DNA of 64,000 bases, taken from Dipteris shenzhenensis (lineage: Eukaryota; Polypodiophyta; Polypodiopsida; Gleicheniales). The DNA is taken from assembly GCA_047967505.1 (NCBI GenBank), contig CM106538.1. One strand, 5' to 3'. Position numbers and translations under genes: made by a program. The notes below the pieces were generated by a model. It was not told the DNA's origin, searched no databases, and worked only from the letters and a program-made list of their open reading frames with translations. This document shows positions 11,411-22,054 of the stretch, piece by piece (the first letter of the stretch is position 1; each line of letters starts with the position of its first letter).

Positions 11411-11761
11411 TGAGAAGGGGATAATGAGCCGGAGTGCCGATGAGGGGAGAAATTGTTGCAAGGGGTGAAGGTCATGAAGAGAGAGAGACTAGAGGCAAGG
11501 TGGCCGGTATCATGAAATAATGAGGGGAATTTAGAGAGAGGTAGAGAGCAAAGGGTGCAGAGAGATCTAGGAAGAGAGGAGAGTAAGTAGAAAGGGAAGG
11601 ACAAAACAAATGAAGTAAGAGGTGGTGATGAGAATGTTTGAGAAAATAGTTCATTTTAGTTTAACATGTGAGGAACCAAAGATTATGTATGAGTCCATAG
11701 CTTTAGTGGGTGAACAAGTTGAATAGGATTCATTAGGCCTACTTGGGAAATTGAAAGTTGA

Positions 11762-11790
11762 AAGAGAGAGAGAGAGAATAAGAAGAAGCA

Positions 11791-11825
<35 letters not shown>

Positions 11826-11849
11826 AAGAGAGAAGGGGGGGGGATTCAA

Positions 11850-11891
<42 letters not shown>

Positions 11892-11893
11892 AG
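11762..11893 (+). repeat. (GA)n tracts
   Basis: Three GA tracts separated by short purine spacers including a G9 run. 11894-12042 holds no recognised gene. Confidence 0.9.
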
Positions 11894-12042
11894 AGGGATG
11901 AAAAAGTGGAAATCGAATTTCTCTTCTTAACCCATGAACCATGCCCTCGGTAGGCCAAAAAACAAATGGTGGTAAGAAATCTTTACCCATCTATTATTAA
12001 CCCGTTGGAGACAAGTCAAAATACTTGTTTTTTTAAAAACGA

Positions 12043-12093
12043 GTACCATGACCCGTCTACGACGGGTTAGAGACCCGCTCCGCCGGGTCTCAA
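12043..12093 (+). repeat. Left arm of a hairpin-rich inverted repeat
   Basis: Contains two adjacent hairpins: ACCCGTC-TAC-GACGGGT (12051-12067) and GAGACCCG-CTCCGC-CGGGTCTC (12070-12091). The whole segment reappears inverted at 14238-14290 with substitutions. Confidence 0.75.
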
Positions 12094-12284
12094 GATCGGT
12101 GGATCGTAATATGTCTTTATTTTAAAAAAATCAAAATTTAGGTTTCAAGACCCCCTCAACCATAGGCACCACTTGGCTTGTCTCTATGCGAGCTTACTCA
12201 ACAATTCTGCTAGATGAGCAACCATGTGATGTTGATCGAGGACAGGTAGTTTCCCAAAAAATTCATGCCCCTTGCCCCCTCACA

Positions 12285-12288
<4 letters not shown>

Positions 12289-12322
<34 letters not shown>

Positions 12323-12620
12323 ATTAATGTCCATGGGAGACCAACTCGTCTATGTTTTAACAAAATACCCATCTAGTACATCTGCATAGGGAGAGCACAT
12401 GGCATCTCCCGAGGGGTGGGGAGAGAGAGAGAGAGAGAAGGATCTGTTATGCTTGGGGTTAAGGGGTGAGATTGTTTTTCCTCATTGAGGGGATGATTGA
12501 AATCAAACAGCCAACTTTTGAGAAAGCCACAATCAGGCAAAAACAACAAAGGGAAAGTCAAACCAAATTTAACAAAGAGGGCAAGAAGAGAGAGAGAGAG
12601 AGAGAGGGGGGGGGGTGTGG
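12289..12620 (+). repeat. (GA)n tracts with LINE-type 3' end module
   Basis: GA tracts at about 12289-12320, 12420-12440 and 12585-12606 (followed by a G10 run). Right of the first tract, 12321-12355 on the minus strand reads CATAGACGAGTTGGTCTCCC...GACATTAATAG, the same module that borders other GA tracts here. 12621-12980 has no recognised gene. Confidence 0.8.
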
Positions 12621-12981
12621 GGGTTTGGGGGAGATTTTTATTCTCAAGGATAAGGGGTGAAATCTACCCGCACCATGAGTACATCAGGGTTTATTGAGTG
12701 TGTCATGGTAAGGTCGCGGTTGGAGACAAACGTTATTGGTAAAACTTGTATCCTCATCTCCTACAATAGCAACACATTCCTAACTGCCTCAATCATCTTA
12801 CATACTATACTTCCATACATGTTTTTAATCAGATCATGCATTCTCTCTCCTTTACAATGCTTGATTTAGCCTAGACTAATAGTATGGGATTATCCCTACG
12901 AAAGGGTAGTCCTAAGATCAAATCTTTGTAGCCTAGATTATTGTCATCTTTGTTGTGTGGGAAATTGGATCCCCCTCAAGT

Positions 12982-13046
12982 GAGAAAGAGAGAGAGAGAA
13001 AGAGAGAGAAAGGGGGATGAAAGAGAGAGAGAGAGAGAGAGAAAGC

Positions 13047-13088
<42 letters not shown>

Positions 13089-13092
13089 AGAG

Positions 13093-13143
<51 letters not shown>

Positions 13144-13461
13144 AGAGAGGAGGGCGAGTAGAGAGAGATAAGAAAGAGAGAGGGAGATAGGAGAGAGAGA
13201 GGGAGATAAGAGAGAGGAGAGATAGAAAGAGAAAGATAAGGAGAGGGAGACAGAGACAGAGACAGAGTAGAGAGGGAGAGGACAGAGTGAGAGTAGGGAG
13301 AGAGAGAGAGAGGGAGGGGGGGCGGAGAGAGAGTGAAGAGAGAGAGAGAGAGATGGGGAGAGAGGAGGAGAGAGAGAGGGGCAGAGGAGAGAGAGAGAGA
13401 GGAAAGGACAATGAGAGAGAGAGATTAAGAGGGGGGAGGAGAGAGAGAGCGAGGGAGAGGG

Positions 13462-13502
<41 letters not shown>

Positions 13503-13571
13503 GGGGAGAGAGAGCGAGCAAGAGAGAGAGAGAGAGGGGGGCGTAGAGAGAGAAAGAAAGAGAGAGAGGGG

Positions 13572-13660
<89 letters not shown>

Positions 13661-13707
13661 ATTTATATATTTATATATATATATGTTATATAAACAAACA
13701 AACAAAC

Positions 13708-13759
<52 letters not shown>

Positions 13760-13787
13760 TTATCTATATATATTATATAAACAGACA

Positions 13788-13839
<52 letters not shown>

Positions 13840-13970
13840 AGAGAAAGAGAGAGAGAGAGGGGGGGGAAGAGAGAGCGAGAGAGAGAGAGAGGAGAGGACA
13901 AAGTGAGAGAGTTAGATGGGGGAGGAGGGAGAGAGAGAGGTGGAGAGAGAGAGTATATATTTATATCTAT
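12982..13970 (+). repeat. Large polypurine block
   Basis: About 1 kb of almost uninterrupted purines on the + strand: GA, GAAA, GGGA and G runs in variable order. The long open frames in it are Ser/Leu or Arg/Glu repeats and not genes. It can form triplex DNA in principle. Confidence 0.95.
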
Positions 13971-14046
13971 ATATATATTATATAAAAAAACAAACAAATA
14001 ATATATATATAACAAAAATATGTATATTTATATATAACTATATATT
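13657..14046 (+). repeat. Three copies of a (GA)n-TATATA-(AAAC)n-TATATA module
   Basis: Copies start near 13657, 13755 and 13954. Each runs from a GA tract into TAT(T/A)TATAT, then TATATAAAcAAACAAA(C/T), then TATATATA, the first two leading back into a GA tract. They behave as a higher-order tandem repeat of about 100-200 bp spacing. Confidence 0.8.
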
Positions 14047-14237
14047 TAAACAAATGTGTGTGTGTGTGCATTTGGAGTTTTGGTTTAATGAAAAACAGCT
14101 GAAAATTCTTGAATATGTGTGTGCACTCGCACTGGTGTTGGTATGCATGTATATGTTTTTCGCAAATTTTCTACAATTCCTGAGAGTTTGAGATTTATAA
14201 ATGAAACCATTTTATGAAATGCAATCTAGGATTGCAA

Positions 14238-14290
14238 CTTCGAGACCCAACAAAGCGGGTCTCTAGCCCGTCTACGACGCGTCATGTTAC
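14238..14290 (-). repeat. Right arm of the hairpin-rich inverted repeat
   Basis: Inverted counterpart of 12043-12093. It keeps the GAGACCC/GGGTCTC hairpin (loop AACAAAGC) and the CCCGTC-TAC-GACG core. It directly precedes the LINE leader. Confidence 0.75.
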
Positions 14291-14465
14291 TAGTGTGTTA
14301 AAACGAACGTGGCAGTTTGTGGATGGAAAAGCGACATCTCGCGTGAGCTTGCTAACGGCTAGCTGGTGTATGAGTGAGCTGCTAACGAGTCGTGTGCGGA
14401 GGGGTGTCCTCAGGGTGAAACACCCAAGATGGTCAGAATGTTAGGGTGAGGAGCCGTGGGAAGAG

Positions 14466-14642
14466 ATGTCCGAAGGAAAAGAAAGTGTTACGGGTGAGCT
14501 AGGTGAGCAGCCGGGGAACTCTGCTAGTCGGGTCTTTGAAGATGGATCTGATAGTGAGCCGAGCCTTCCATCATATGCAGAAACTCTTGCTAAGAAGCTT
14601 GCCGGAGGTTTTTCTGAGATTGATGACCAAACTGCTGGATGA
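14466..14642 (+). pseudogene. L1-like LINE ORF1, N-terminal fragment
   Basis: 58 codons from ATG 14466 to TGA 14640. It is acidic and contains LPSYAETLAKKLAGG, typical of the start of plant LINE ORF1 products. 14291-14465 upstream is probably the element's 5' UTR. The CCHC part of ORF1 and the endonuclease of ORF2 are missing before the RT region begins. Confidence 0.6.
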
Positions 14643-15885
14643 AGAGGCTGAACGAAGAGCACAAGGGTAATATGCAGCTTAGGGAGTCTCAACAAAGTTC
14701 TAGTGACAGTTACCCCACTGTTTCAGTTCAAGGGGTGGAAGAAGAAATGCCAGAGGCTTATCGTCGTAAGAGATGCCTTGAGGACAGACCACCGAACGAC
14801 AAAATACTTGATTCGGTCAGTGTGAGCAGCCAGTATGATGACCCCTGTGTAAGATGGAATCAATCTATAAGAGCTGTGGTTGCAGTTGCTAGACTGTGCG
14901 ATAGGAAAGTTAAGTCACATAATTGGAAACTAAAAGAGCTAATCTCTTTTACAGCTGCTCTAACAGTATGTATAAATGATATGCCAAATGACCTTGTCTG
15001 CATCATGCTCCACTCGGAGATTGAAGAGGAAATGCAGAGGAGAGAACTGGAGCTGGCTGACAAAGCAAGAAGGTGCCATAGACTGAACTGGTTAAAAATG
15101 GGAGAGTGCCCTACCAAATTGTTCTTCCAATCTGTGAAAAGAAAATATCAGAGGGAATGCATTGACCGGGCCTTGGATAAAAACAGCTTCATGGAGACCA
15201 GATATTGGCATATTGCAAATATATTTTTAAATCACTTGAAAGATTTGGTGAGTCCAGGGGTCCCTCAAGATGAAGGTTGGATTCAGGCCCTCACTGATTG
15301 TCTTAAAGGCCTACAACCTAGGATTACAGATGCCCAAAGAATAATGCTAAGTTTACTCAAGAAGAGTTGAGAATTGCCTTATCCAAAATGAAAAAGAAAA
15401 GGTCCCCGGGTTGGATGGGTTAACTTCTGAATTCTTTGAATGCTTTTGGAATGTAATGGGCAAAGTCTTAGCTGATATGACAAATACATCAGCTAAAAAA
15501 GAGGCTCTGTCAATTGATGTTAATACTGGCTTAGTTAAATTTTTTCCTAAGAGGCAAAATAGGCTGCAGGTTGGGGACTGGCGCCCCATAACCATGCTCA
15601 ATCCCTCTTATAAGATAATTTCCAAAGCCATGGCATTGAGAATCCAGGAGACAACTATGCAGATTGTTGACAAAGAGCAAACAGGATTTGTGAAAGGTAG
15701 AGAAATATTTGAGAATATTCTCAATGTTAGTTCTATGCTTGATTATGCAGTGACCTCTAAACAAAGTTGTATTCTCTTCAGTCTAGACCTCGATAAGGCT
15801 TACGATCAGGTGCGTTGGGATTTTATCCTAGCTGTGTCGAAGAGACTAGGTTTTGGTGCAGATTTTTGCAATAGATCAACAATTT
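14643..15885 (+). pseudogene. L1-like LINE ORF2, reverse transcriptase part, frameshifted
   Basis: Frame one (to 15370) contains the linker upstream of RT, with NWLKMGECPTKLFFQSVK. Frame two resumes with KMKKKRSPG and DGLTSEFFECFW, then WRPITMLNPSYKIISK, MQIVDKEQTGFVKGR and FSLDLDKAYDQVRWDF, the non-LTR RT motifs through the first catalytic Asp. At least one frameshift lies near 15365. The copy stops about 15885, before the YADD box. Confidence 0.88.
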
Positions 15886-16491
15886 GATCGGGAGCTCCTA
15901 ACCCAAGTCCAAGAGAACAAAAACTTATGGGTGTGCCCACGATTGAATGAATTTCTCTTGCTCGGTCCCAATCAATGTGCCCAAACTCAAGCATATTGCG
16001 TCTGCCTAGCCACAGAAGGCAAGAGGGAGATTTGGAAGATTGACCCACTAGATTTTTGGAGGCTTAAGAAGCCTCAGGGTCAAAGGAAGTTGTCCAACTT
16101 TTCAAATACAAAGGTTGGTTTTGGATCACTCAAAGGGGATGATCCTTAATTGCCAAAGCCATTTTGAACTGCTAAAAAAAGAAGCAACATAGCCATTCTT
16201 AAGATAACTAACTATGTTATTTTATCTAGCCCTTCTTAACCCAATTCAATTGACTCCAGCTCTCCAAAAATACACTAAGTTGGTGAGGACCCTATACAAA
16301 ATTTAGAACCATAGAAAGCCGCCCATTCATTCAGTTTAGAGAGATCTCCCCTAAGGGTTCGACATCCTCTCAACAATTTGTTTATGGGCATCTTCACCTC
16401 AGTGGGGACAAGAAAGTGGCGAGTCCTGCTATGTCTTTGAGTCCCTTTGTGTAGCCCACTTGTGATTATACTGGCTCTTGAGATTGACAGG
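15886..16491. other. Unassigned region between LINE and copia element
   Basis: No recognisable domain on either strand. The 5' flank base group ACAAG at 16492-16496 is the target-site copy of the copia element that follows. Confidence 0.5.
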
Positions 16492-16496
16492 ACAAG

Positions 16497-16670
16497 TGAG
16501 TGCTCTTAATAGAAGCGGAGCGGAAAAGGTTGAGAGAGGGAGAGCCAGAAGAGAGCTACAGAAGGTTTGGTGGGTACAGAACACCCTAATCTTCTATGTC
16601 ATCCATATATATATGTGTTTGAGTATTGTACATAACCGAGGTTAATGCATAGTGGCCTTTAACCCCCACA
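16497..16670 (-). repeat. 3' LTR of the copia element
   Basis: 174 bp, preceded on its own strand by the PPT. It is shorter than its partner mainly because the partner has a long (TG)n expansion; both share the ACACCCTAATCTTCTATGTC block. Confidence 0.9.
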
Positions 16671-16736
16671 ACCTCCCACTTAAAGGCCAATGCCCCTTTA
16701 AGGGAGAGTAGTTAGTGCGAGTAGTTAGTGAGCATA

Positions 16737-17423
16737 CTATCCAATGCCCATCAATACACGATAATACTTAAACCGTTGACTAGGTAGACTCTTCATCAGC
16801 ATATCTACAGGGTTATCATCTGTATGAACCTTGACGAGCTCTATGTGCTTGTCCTCAAGTACCTCCTTGATGAAATGGTACCTGGTCTCAATGTGTTTAG
16901 TCTTTGCATGAAAGACCTGATTCGGTGCTAGCTGAATAGCACTCATGGAATCAGTATGCAATGTCGGTACACCTGTATGAATCCCCAAATCTCCCACTAG
17001 CCGATCAAACCATATAGCCTCCTTGCAACCCTCTGTGGCTACAACATACTCGGTCTCTGTAGTAGACAAAGCAACACACTTCTATTAGCGAGACATCCAC
17101 GACATTGCACCATGTGTAAAGGTGAACAAATGCCCAGAAGTGGATCTCTTGCTATCCACATACCATGCATAGTCTGAATCTGTATACCCAAGTACACTCA
17201 TCTCTCTTATGCCAAAGCAGATGTAGATCTCCTTGGTACCCTTCATGTGCCTCATGATGCACTTAACTACATCCCAATGCCTCTTTCCTACATTGGCCAT
17301 ATACCAACTAATAACTCTCACCGTAAATGCAATGTCCGGTCTACTAGCTATCATAGCATACATAAGACTCCCAACCGCTGCTGCATAAGGAACCTTGGCC
17401 ATCATAAATGGCCCTCTCCTCAT
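16737..17423 (-). pseudogene. Copia RT end and RNase H
   Basis: Contains YAAAVGSLMYAMIASRPDIA, LGYTDSDYAWYVDSKRSTSG, AMSWMSR and then, after a stop at 17085-17087, CVALSTTETEYVVATEGCKEA, HTDSMSAIQLAPNQVFHAKT and HIETRYHFIKEV, the hallmarks of copia RNase H. Both halves are in one frame, so a single nonsense change separates them. Confidence 0.9.
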
Positions 17424-17611
17424 CTGATTTGGGACTCATCATCTAAAGTAGTAAGCAACTTTGCAGGACATGAAAAGAATGACATTGTCACTATTATCAG
17501 TGACTGCATTGATCTCCTTGATCTTCAATTTTCCTTGTCCTCCCTTGGACTCTTTTCCTTCTTATTTGTATCCTAATTTGCATTCTTTTTCTTATTATTT
17601 TGCTCTTAGCA

Positions 17612-17990
17612 GTCCTTCTTCTTTTTTTGGGCAAAGAAATATTTGATTATATTATAATCGTATGATTTGTATAACGAAGTTCCAGTTGAACAAAATAATC
17701 TTCTCTAAGGAGGAAGATCTAGCTTGAAGACAAAACTTCCAGATTCATTAGGTATCTTGAGTGCATCTCCCAATAAAAGTGATTTCCAATTGATTGGTTC
17801 CCTTAGAGATATCTGAATCACCTTCCAAACCTTCCTAGCTCTGGGGGGGGAGGTAATGAATACATGAAAAATGCCTTCTTTTATCCAAAGACAAGCTTTG
17901 CAAGTTCCATCTCGCTTACCAATACTCAAGCTCTTGCAGTTGGTCCAAATAGCTTTATGGAGAATTAACCACAAGAGAGTGGACATTTTT
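17612..17990 (-). mobile_element. LINE 3' fragment nested in the copia element
   Basis: On the minus strand it encodes LHKAIWTNCKSLSIGKRDGTC..C...GIFHVFIT.P, the zinc-binding domain found after the RT of plant LINEs. It ends in TTTCTTTGCCCAAAAAAA (A-tail at 17628-17622), like the 3' ends at 43-56 kb. It lies between the copia gag and RNase H parts. Confidence 0.75.
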
Positions 17991-18019
17991 TTTAAGAATC
18001 TTTTTTTTCCAAATCAAAG

Positions 18020-18769
18020 AGAATCTAACATCCCATTTTCTCTCATGGAGGATGTAGCAATTCTTTTTCATGTGGCCCTTCTTGCCACAATGGTAACACT
18101 TAATGTTCGCTGCCCTGCATTTGCTATGAGACTTCCCTCTCTCTTGGTACTTCCCCCTAAACTGTGATCTGTCCCTTTGCACATTTAAGGTTACATCCTG
18201 CTTGTTGCCTTCCATAGACTTCTGTTTAATCTCCTTGGCCAATAAGCTACCCATAACATCATCAAACTTCAGTATTCCACTAGGTGCAGAGTTACTGACA
18301 ACTCTATGGATTTATCCCATGAGGATGGCAATGAACACAAGAGGAATATTGCCTTAGTCTCCGCATCAAAATTCAGCTTCTGAGCCTAAAACTAGCTGAA
18401 AATAATATTGAATTTATTCAAGTGAGAAGCAACAACCTCTTCATGAGGTTAACTTGATTAGAGGTAGTTTCCTTCTCATAAGTGACATATAATTTCTTTC
18501 ACAAATCTTTCATATTCAGCTCATTTACTACTGTGAAATAAACTGAATCTGCAAGATGAAGTCTAATAGTAGACTTTGCTAATGCATCCAACTCATTCCA
18601 ATCATCCTCAGACATAACTGCAAGCTTAGCTGCAATCCCTTCCAAGGGTCTAATTTGATTATTTTGAATAAGCACATCCCTTATCTGTCCTTTCCATAGA
18701 ATAAAAGCTTATTCCATCAAACTTTTTAATACTGAAAAACTCCTTTTCAAACATGAAAGAGGATGCCAT
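18020..18769 (-). pseudogene. Copia Gag, frameshifted
   Basis: ATG at 18769 starts MASSFMFEKEF...KKFDGISFYS. Further on, in shifting frames, are DDWNELDALAKSTIRLHLAD and a YVTYEKETTSNQVNLMKRL-like helix, all typical of copia Gag. The CCHC knuckle CYHCGKKGHMKKNC is intact near 18095-18054. Several stops and frameshifts; inactive. Confidence 0.85.
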
Positions 18770-20213
18770 GATGCAAATAAATCAAAATCCCAAATGCTAG
18801 TGCCTGCAAGAGAGAATCACACTAAATATCATATGTACCCAAATATGTCTGTCACAATGGAGGGTAATATCACTCCCAAAAAACTCAAAGCTCAAAGCAT
18901 CAAAATCTGGCTCATGTGCATATACTGTGTTCATATGGGCAAATCTGGCCCAAAAGAAAATGTCAACCTGCAATGAGAAAACAATGGCAAACCCAATGCC
19001 AATAAGAGCCAAATGCCTCAAGCATAAACATCGTCAATGGCCATAAGCATCATCAATGTCTCATCCAAGAAAGCATAGCACAATCAGTGCATCAATTGCA
19101 ATGTGTCAAAAGCTACCCCTCATTATAAAATAGCATCCATGTGCAAAGCGTCCATCAAAATAGCATCCCACAAGGCAATCTGGGTCTATCAGCGCATCCA
19201 AAAAGGATCGCAATGCATCCAAATGTCCAATAATGCATCTACTATAACTCAATGCAAACCACGAATGAGTACACACAACTCAAACTGCAACCAGAGTGAT
19301 TTGCATAAGATATGTCCCAAAAATTATGGCCCCAAGACAATGACCGATACTGAAAATAGGACATGAGATGCCTCAAATCATGGGTTTCACTGTATAATCG
19401 GACTCAGTAAGACAATCTGTAAATATCTCTCTTCTGCTAGGACTCCAAAATCCCAACCGATGAATGGGAAACGAGGAGTCAACCCTTGCATTGACTTGTA
19501 ATAAAAAAATCAAAGGTTTGAACCTTTGAACGTATTGTTGACAGAGAAACAAATGATTCGACGTGTCAAAGAGATGAAACTTCTCCAAATCTCCATGGGA
19601 TCGTGCAAGAGCTAGTAGGTAGAGGTTTTTGGGCCTCTGGAACGCAAATGAAACAGACAATTTTGAAAACCGTGGTCCCAATCACAGGGCTCAACAAACT
19701 AATTAAAAAACATTTTTGCAAACCGGTCTATTTGAAAACACCACTGGAGTGCAAATGATGAGCAACAAAGAAGTTTTAGGACCTCCTGAGTCCAACAAAA
19801 CTTATAGATCTACGAATGGTTGCTTCAAACTTGAGTTCCAACACAATGATAGAAAAATATGGAAGTAGAGACAATGAGTCAGAAATCCAATGAAATGATC
19901 CCAAATTCAAGAATGAAGGGGTTTTCAAACTCTCAGAGTGCAATGGTTACCAAAAGCATGCAATGGTTGCCTCTGCAAGTCATTTCAAACTCTCTCTCAA
20001 CCTACAGGCTTGCAAAAAACCCCTCAAAGACTTCCAGAAACCACTTATAGGCTTCTATAAGGTTCTAATACCACCCAAGAAGCTCAAACAACCACAGGCT
20101 TGCTCTATCCTCCCACAGAGCTATAGTAGTAGACTACAAGCTCTAGACACACACACGGGCTTAGCTAGACCACCCACAAGCATCAGATAGACAGCTCGAG
20201 ATCTAATACCAAT
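18770..20213 (-). other. Copia leader with primer-binding site
   Basis: About 1.4 kb between Gag and the 5' LTR. It is rich in GCATC(C/A)A words on the + strand without a clean tandem period. The primer site is at 20201-20212. No gene seen. Confidence 0.7.
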
Positions 20214-20325
20214 TGAGAGTGCTCTCAACGAAAGTGGAACGGAAGAGGGTGAGAGAGAGGGAGAGTTAGAAGAGAGCCACACAAGTTTTTGTGGGCGCAA
20301 AACACCCTAATCTTCTATGTCATCC

Positions 20326-20357
<32 letters not shown>

Positions 20358-20409
20358 TTGAGTATTATACATAATCGAGGTTAAGGCATAGTGGCCTTTA
20401 ACCCCCACA
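20214..20409 (-). repeat. 5' LTR of the copia element
   Basis: 196 bp. Differs from the 3' LTR by scattered substitutions and a (TG)n expansion at about 20337-20357, so insertion is not very recent. Confidence 0.9.
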
Positions 20410-20414
20410 ACAAG

Positions 20415-20934
20415 TTGTCTTCTCCCTCAACCTCGGATAGCTAGATCCTCTTCAAGCATTTGATTGAATAAATCAGGTTAGGGGTCGATTCCCTTTGAAA
20501 GTTATTCCTCTTCCTATAGCCTACTTGGTAGGTGCGTTGGCTTTTGAGGTGGGGGAATCAAGGCATAATAGGAGTGGATAGTTTTTACTTCCTACTTTCT
20601 TTCAATCATTGCTCAGTTTTTACTTGACAATTGCATATATGTGCTGATCGTTGATTAAACTATTTTTCTCAATTAGGGGATTGGGAATTTCACAAAGAAC
20701 CTTAGGTGTTGATGGTCTAATCTCTCCCTCTACCCTTATCGATTCAGGTTTCTGTGTTTGGAAGACAATTGGCCCTCCTTTTAAGGACTCTCTTCTTGAT
20801 GATTATGATGATATGTTTCGGTGTCCACTTTTGATGATCGTTTTATCCCTTCCATTACCAAGTTACACAACCTTTTTCTTCATATGATTGATTGATCGAT
20901 CCTTGCTCCACCGTATCTAGATGAGAGGAACTAC
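20415..20934. other. Unassigned flank of the copia element
   Basis: No recognisable domain. An open frame at 20651-20887 has no motif I know. This is the original neighbour of 16491 before the copia insertion. Confidence 0.45.
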
Positions 20935-21335
20935 TGTTACGAGAATTGGAATTATCCCATTAATTTAATCCTTCAGTATTTAGTTTAGTGAGATCCAACA
21001 TTTTTGTCGCGCAATTGATGCATGTGTGCTTGTTGTTCTGTAGTGATGCATGTGTGCTCCTACATGGCCGGATATACGACTACGGGTTGTATGAGTGTAT
21101 AGCATTATGTGCACCACTTATGCGATGATGGTATGTGTAGCATGTGTGCACCATCCGTACGATTTTATTCATGTGTAGCATCAGGTGCACCATGAGATGG
21201 TATGTGTCACATGTGTGCACCATTCATCTGTAATTTATTGATTTTGCGTTGCTATAATACTGAAAGGTTGATTGATTGTGGTGATTAATTCCAAGGTTAT
21301 CTTATGCTTGAAATATTTCATTACTATTGATCGTG
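20935..21335 (+). mobile_element. LTR fragment related to the LTR of element 2
   Basis: Starts TGTTACGAGAATTGG and matches the reverse complement of 24772-25172 along about 400 bp with scattered substitutions. It contains repeated TGTGCACCA / GCATGTGTGC words, which make it rich in short hairpins. No internal region with RT adjoins it. Confidence 0.8.
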
Positions 21336-21694
21336 TGAATCCAGGGGAAGAGTAATTGATCAGGCAATGATCCGTCATATTTTGTGCGCATAGATGCAAC
21401 TCCAATGATGCGGGGATGAATAAGGCTTATGCTTAATTTTTTATATTACAAAAGCTTATGTACATATTTGAATTTTGAAAGATTAGTGGCTTGGCTAAGT
21501 GTATAAAGTAAAGTTAGAAAAAGCTTTATTTTTAGAAAAAGCCAGCTATTCTAGAAGGTGGATGGGCTTTTTGTAAAATGGTGCATGGAGGAAAGCACAG
21601 AGGCTTTTGTATGATTTTTGCTCGGAAGCTTTTTGAGAAATATACATAAATGCATAGGAGGTGGAAGGAGAGCACCACTCTTATGGGGGGAGAT
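21336..21694 (+). other. Pre-LTR sequence with polypurine tract
   Basis: AT-rich without a gene. It ends in ATGGGGGGAGAT (about 21683-21694), a copia-type PPT directly before TGTACCCAG. Confidence 0.55.
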
Positions 21695-21968
21695 TGTACC
21701 CAGCACGCTTGCTTTGTCGCTTCCATTTGTGAGTTTTGAGAGTTTGTGCGTATTTTCGAAGTGTTGCTGTATTTTTCAAGGATTTGTAGGTTCTGTAAGC
21801 GTTTCCCGTCACAGTGGTATCAAAGCCAGGGTTCGGCATCCATAGCACGGGAAGCACACACACCCCGTTTGTGAGTTTTGAGAGTTTGTGTGTATTTTTG
21901 AAGAGTGTTGTGTTTTTCAAGAATTTGCAAGTTCCGTAAGCATTTTCCGTCACAGTGGTATCAGAGCC
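21695..21968 (+). mobile_element. Short LTR with duplicated LTR end plus primer-binding site
   Basis: A TG...CA segment at 21695-21813 is followed by TGGTATCAAAGCC (21815). About 141 bp later the same LTR end and TGGTATCAGAGCC (21956) appear again. Both sites match the tRNA-iMet-type primer site of plant LTR elements and are followed by AGGGTTCGGC(A/G)TCCATAGCACG. PPT, LTR and PBS lie in a row, unlike a normal single insertion. Confidence 0.7.
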
Positions 21969-22054
21969 AGGGTTCGGCGTCCATAGCACGGGAAGCACAC
22001 GCACCCCGCGTCCTCGAACAAGAAACCACAGCACGCATTAGATTGCGAACACCG

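Larger units (their letters stand above)
16497..20409 (-). mobile_element. Ty1/copia retrotransposon, structurally complete but deleted
   Basis: Two related LTRs (16497-16670 and 20214-20409) both read TGTGGGGGTTAAAGG...CA on the minus strand. ACAAG lies outside each end (16492-16496 and 20410-20414), a perfect 5-bp target duplication. Next to the right LTR is a tRNA-Met-type primer site (TTGGTATTAGATC, 20201-20212), and next to the left one a PPT (AAGTGGGAGGT, 16671-16681). Inside are only Gag and the RT end plus RNase H; protease, integrase and most of RT are missing and a LINE fragment sits in their place. It is non-autonomous. Confidence 0.92.

Noticed and set aside
10384-13730. Long open frames of Ser/Leu or Arg/Glu repeats on both strands (up to 290 codons)
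   Set aside because: They are direct translations of (GA)n/(CT)n. Any frame of such a repeat stays open; there is no other sequence content.
13773-14191. Small Tyr/Ile-rich open frames
   Set aside because: Translations of TATATA and TAAA repeats.
15853-16149. 98-codon open frame behind the LINE RT
   Set aside because: It overlaps the loss of the RT frame and shows no motif; probably chance.
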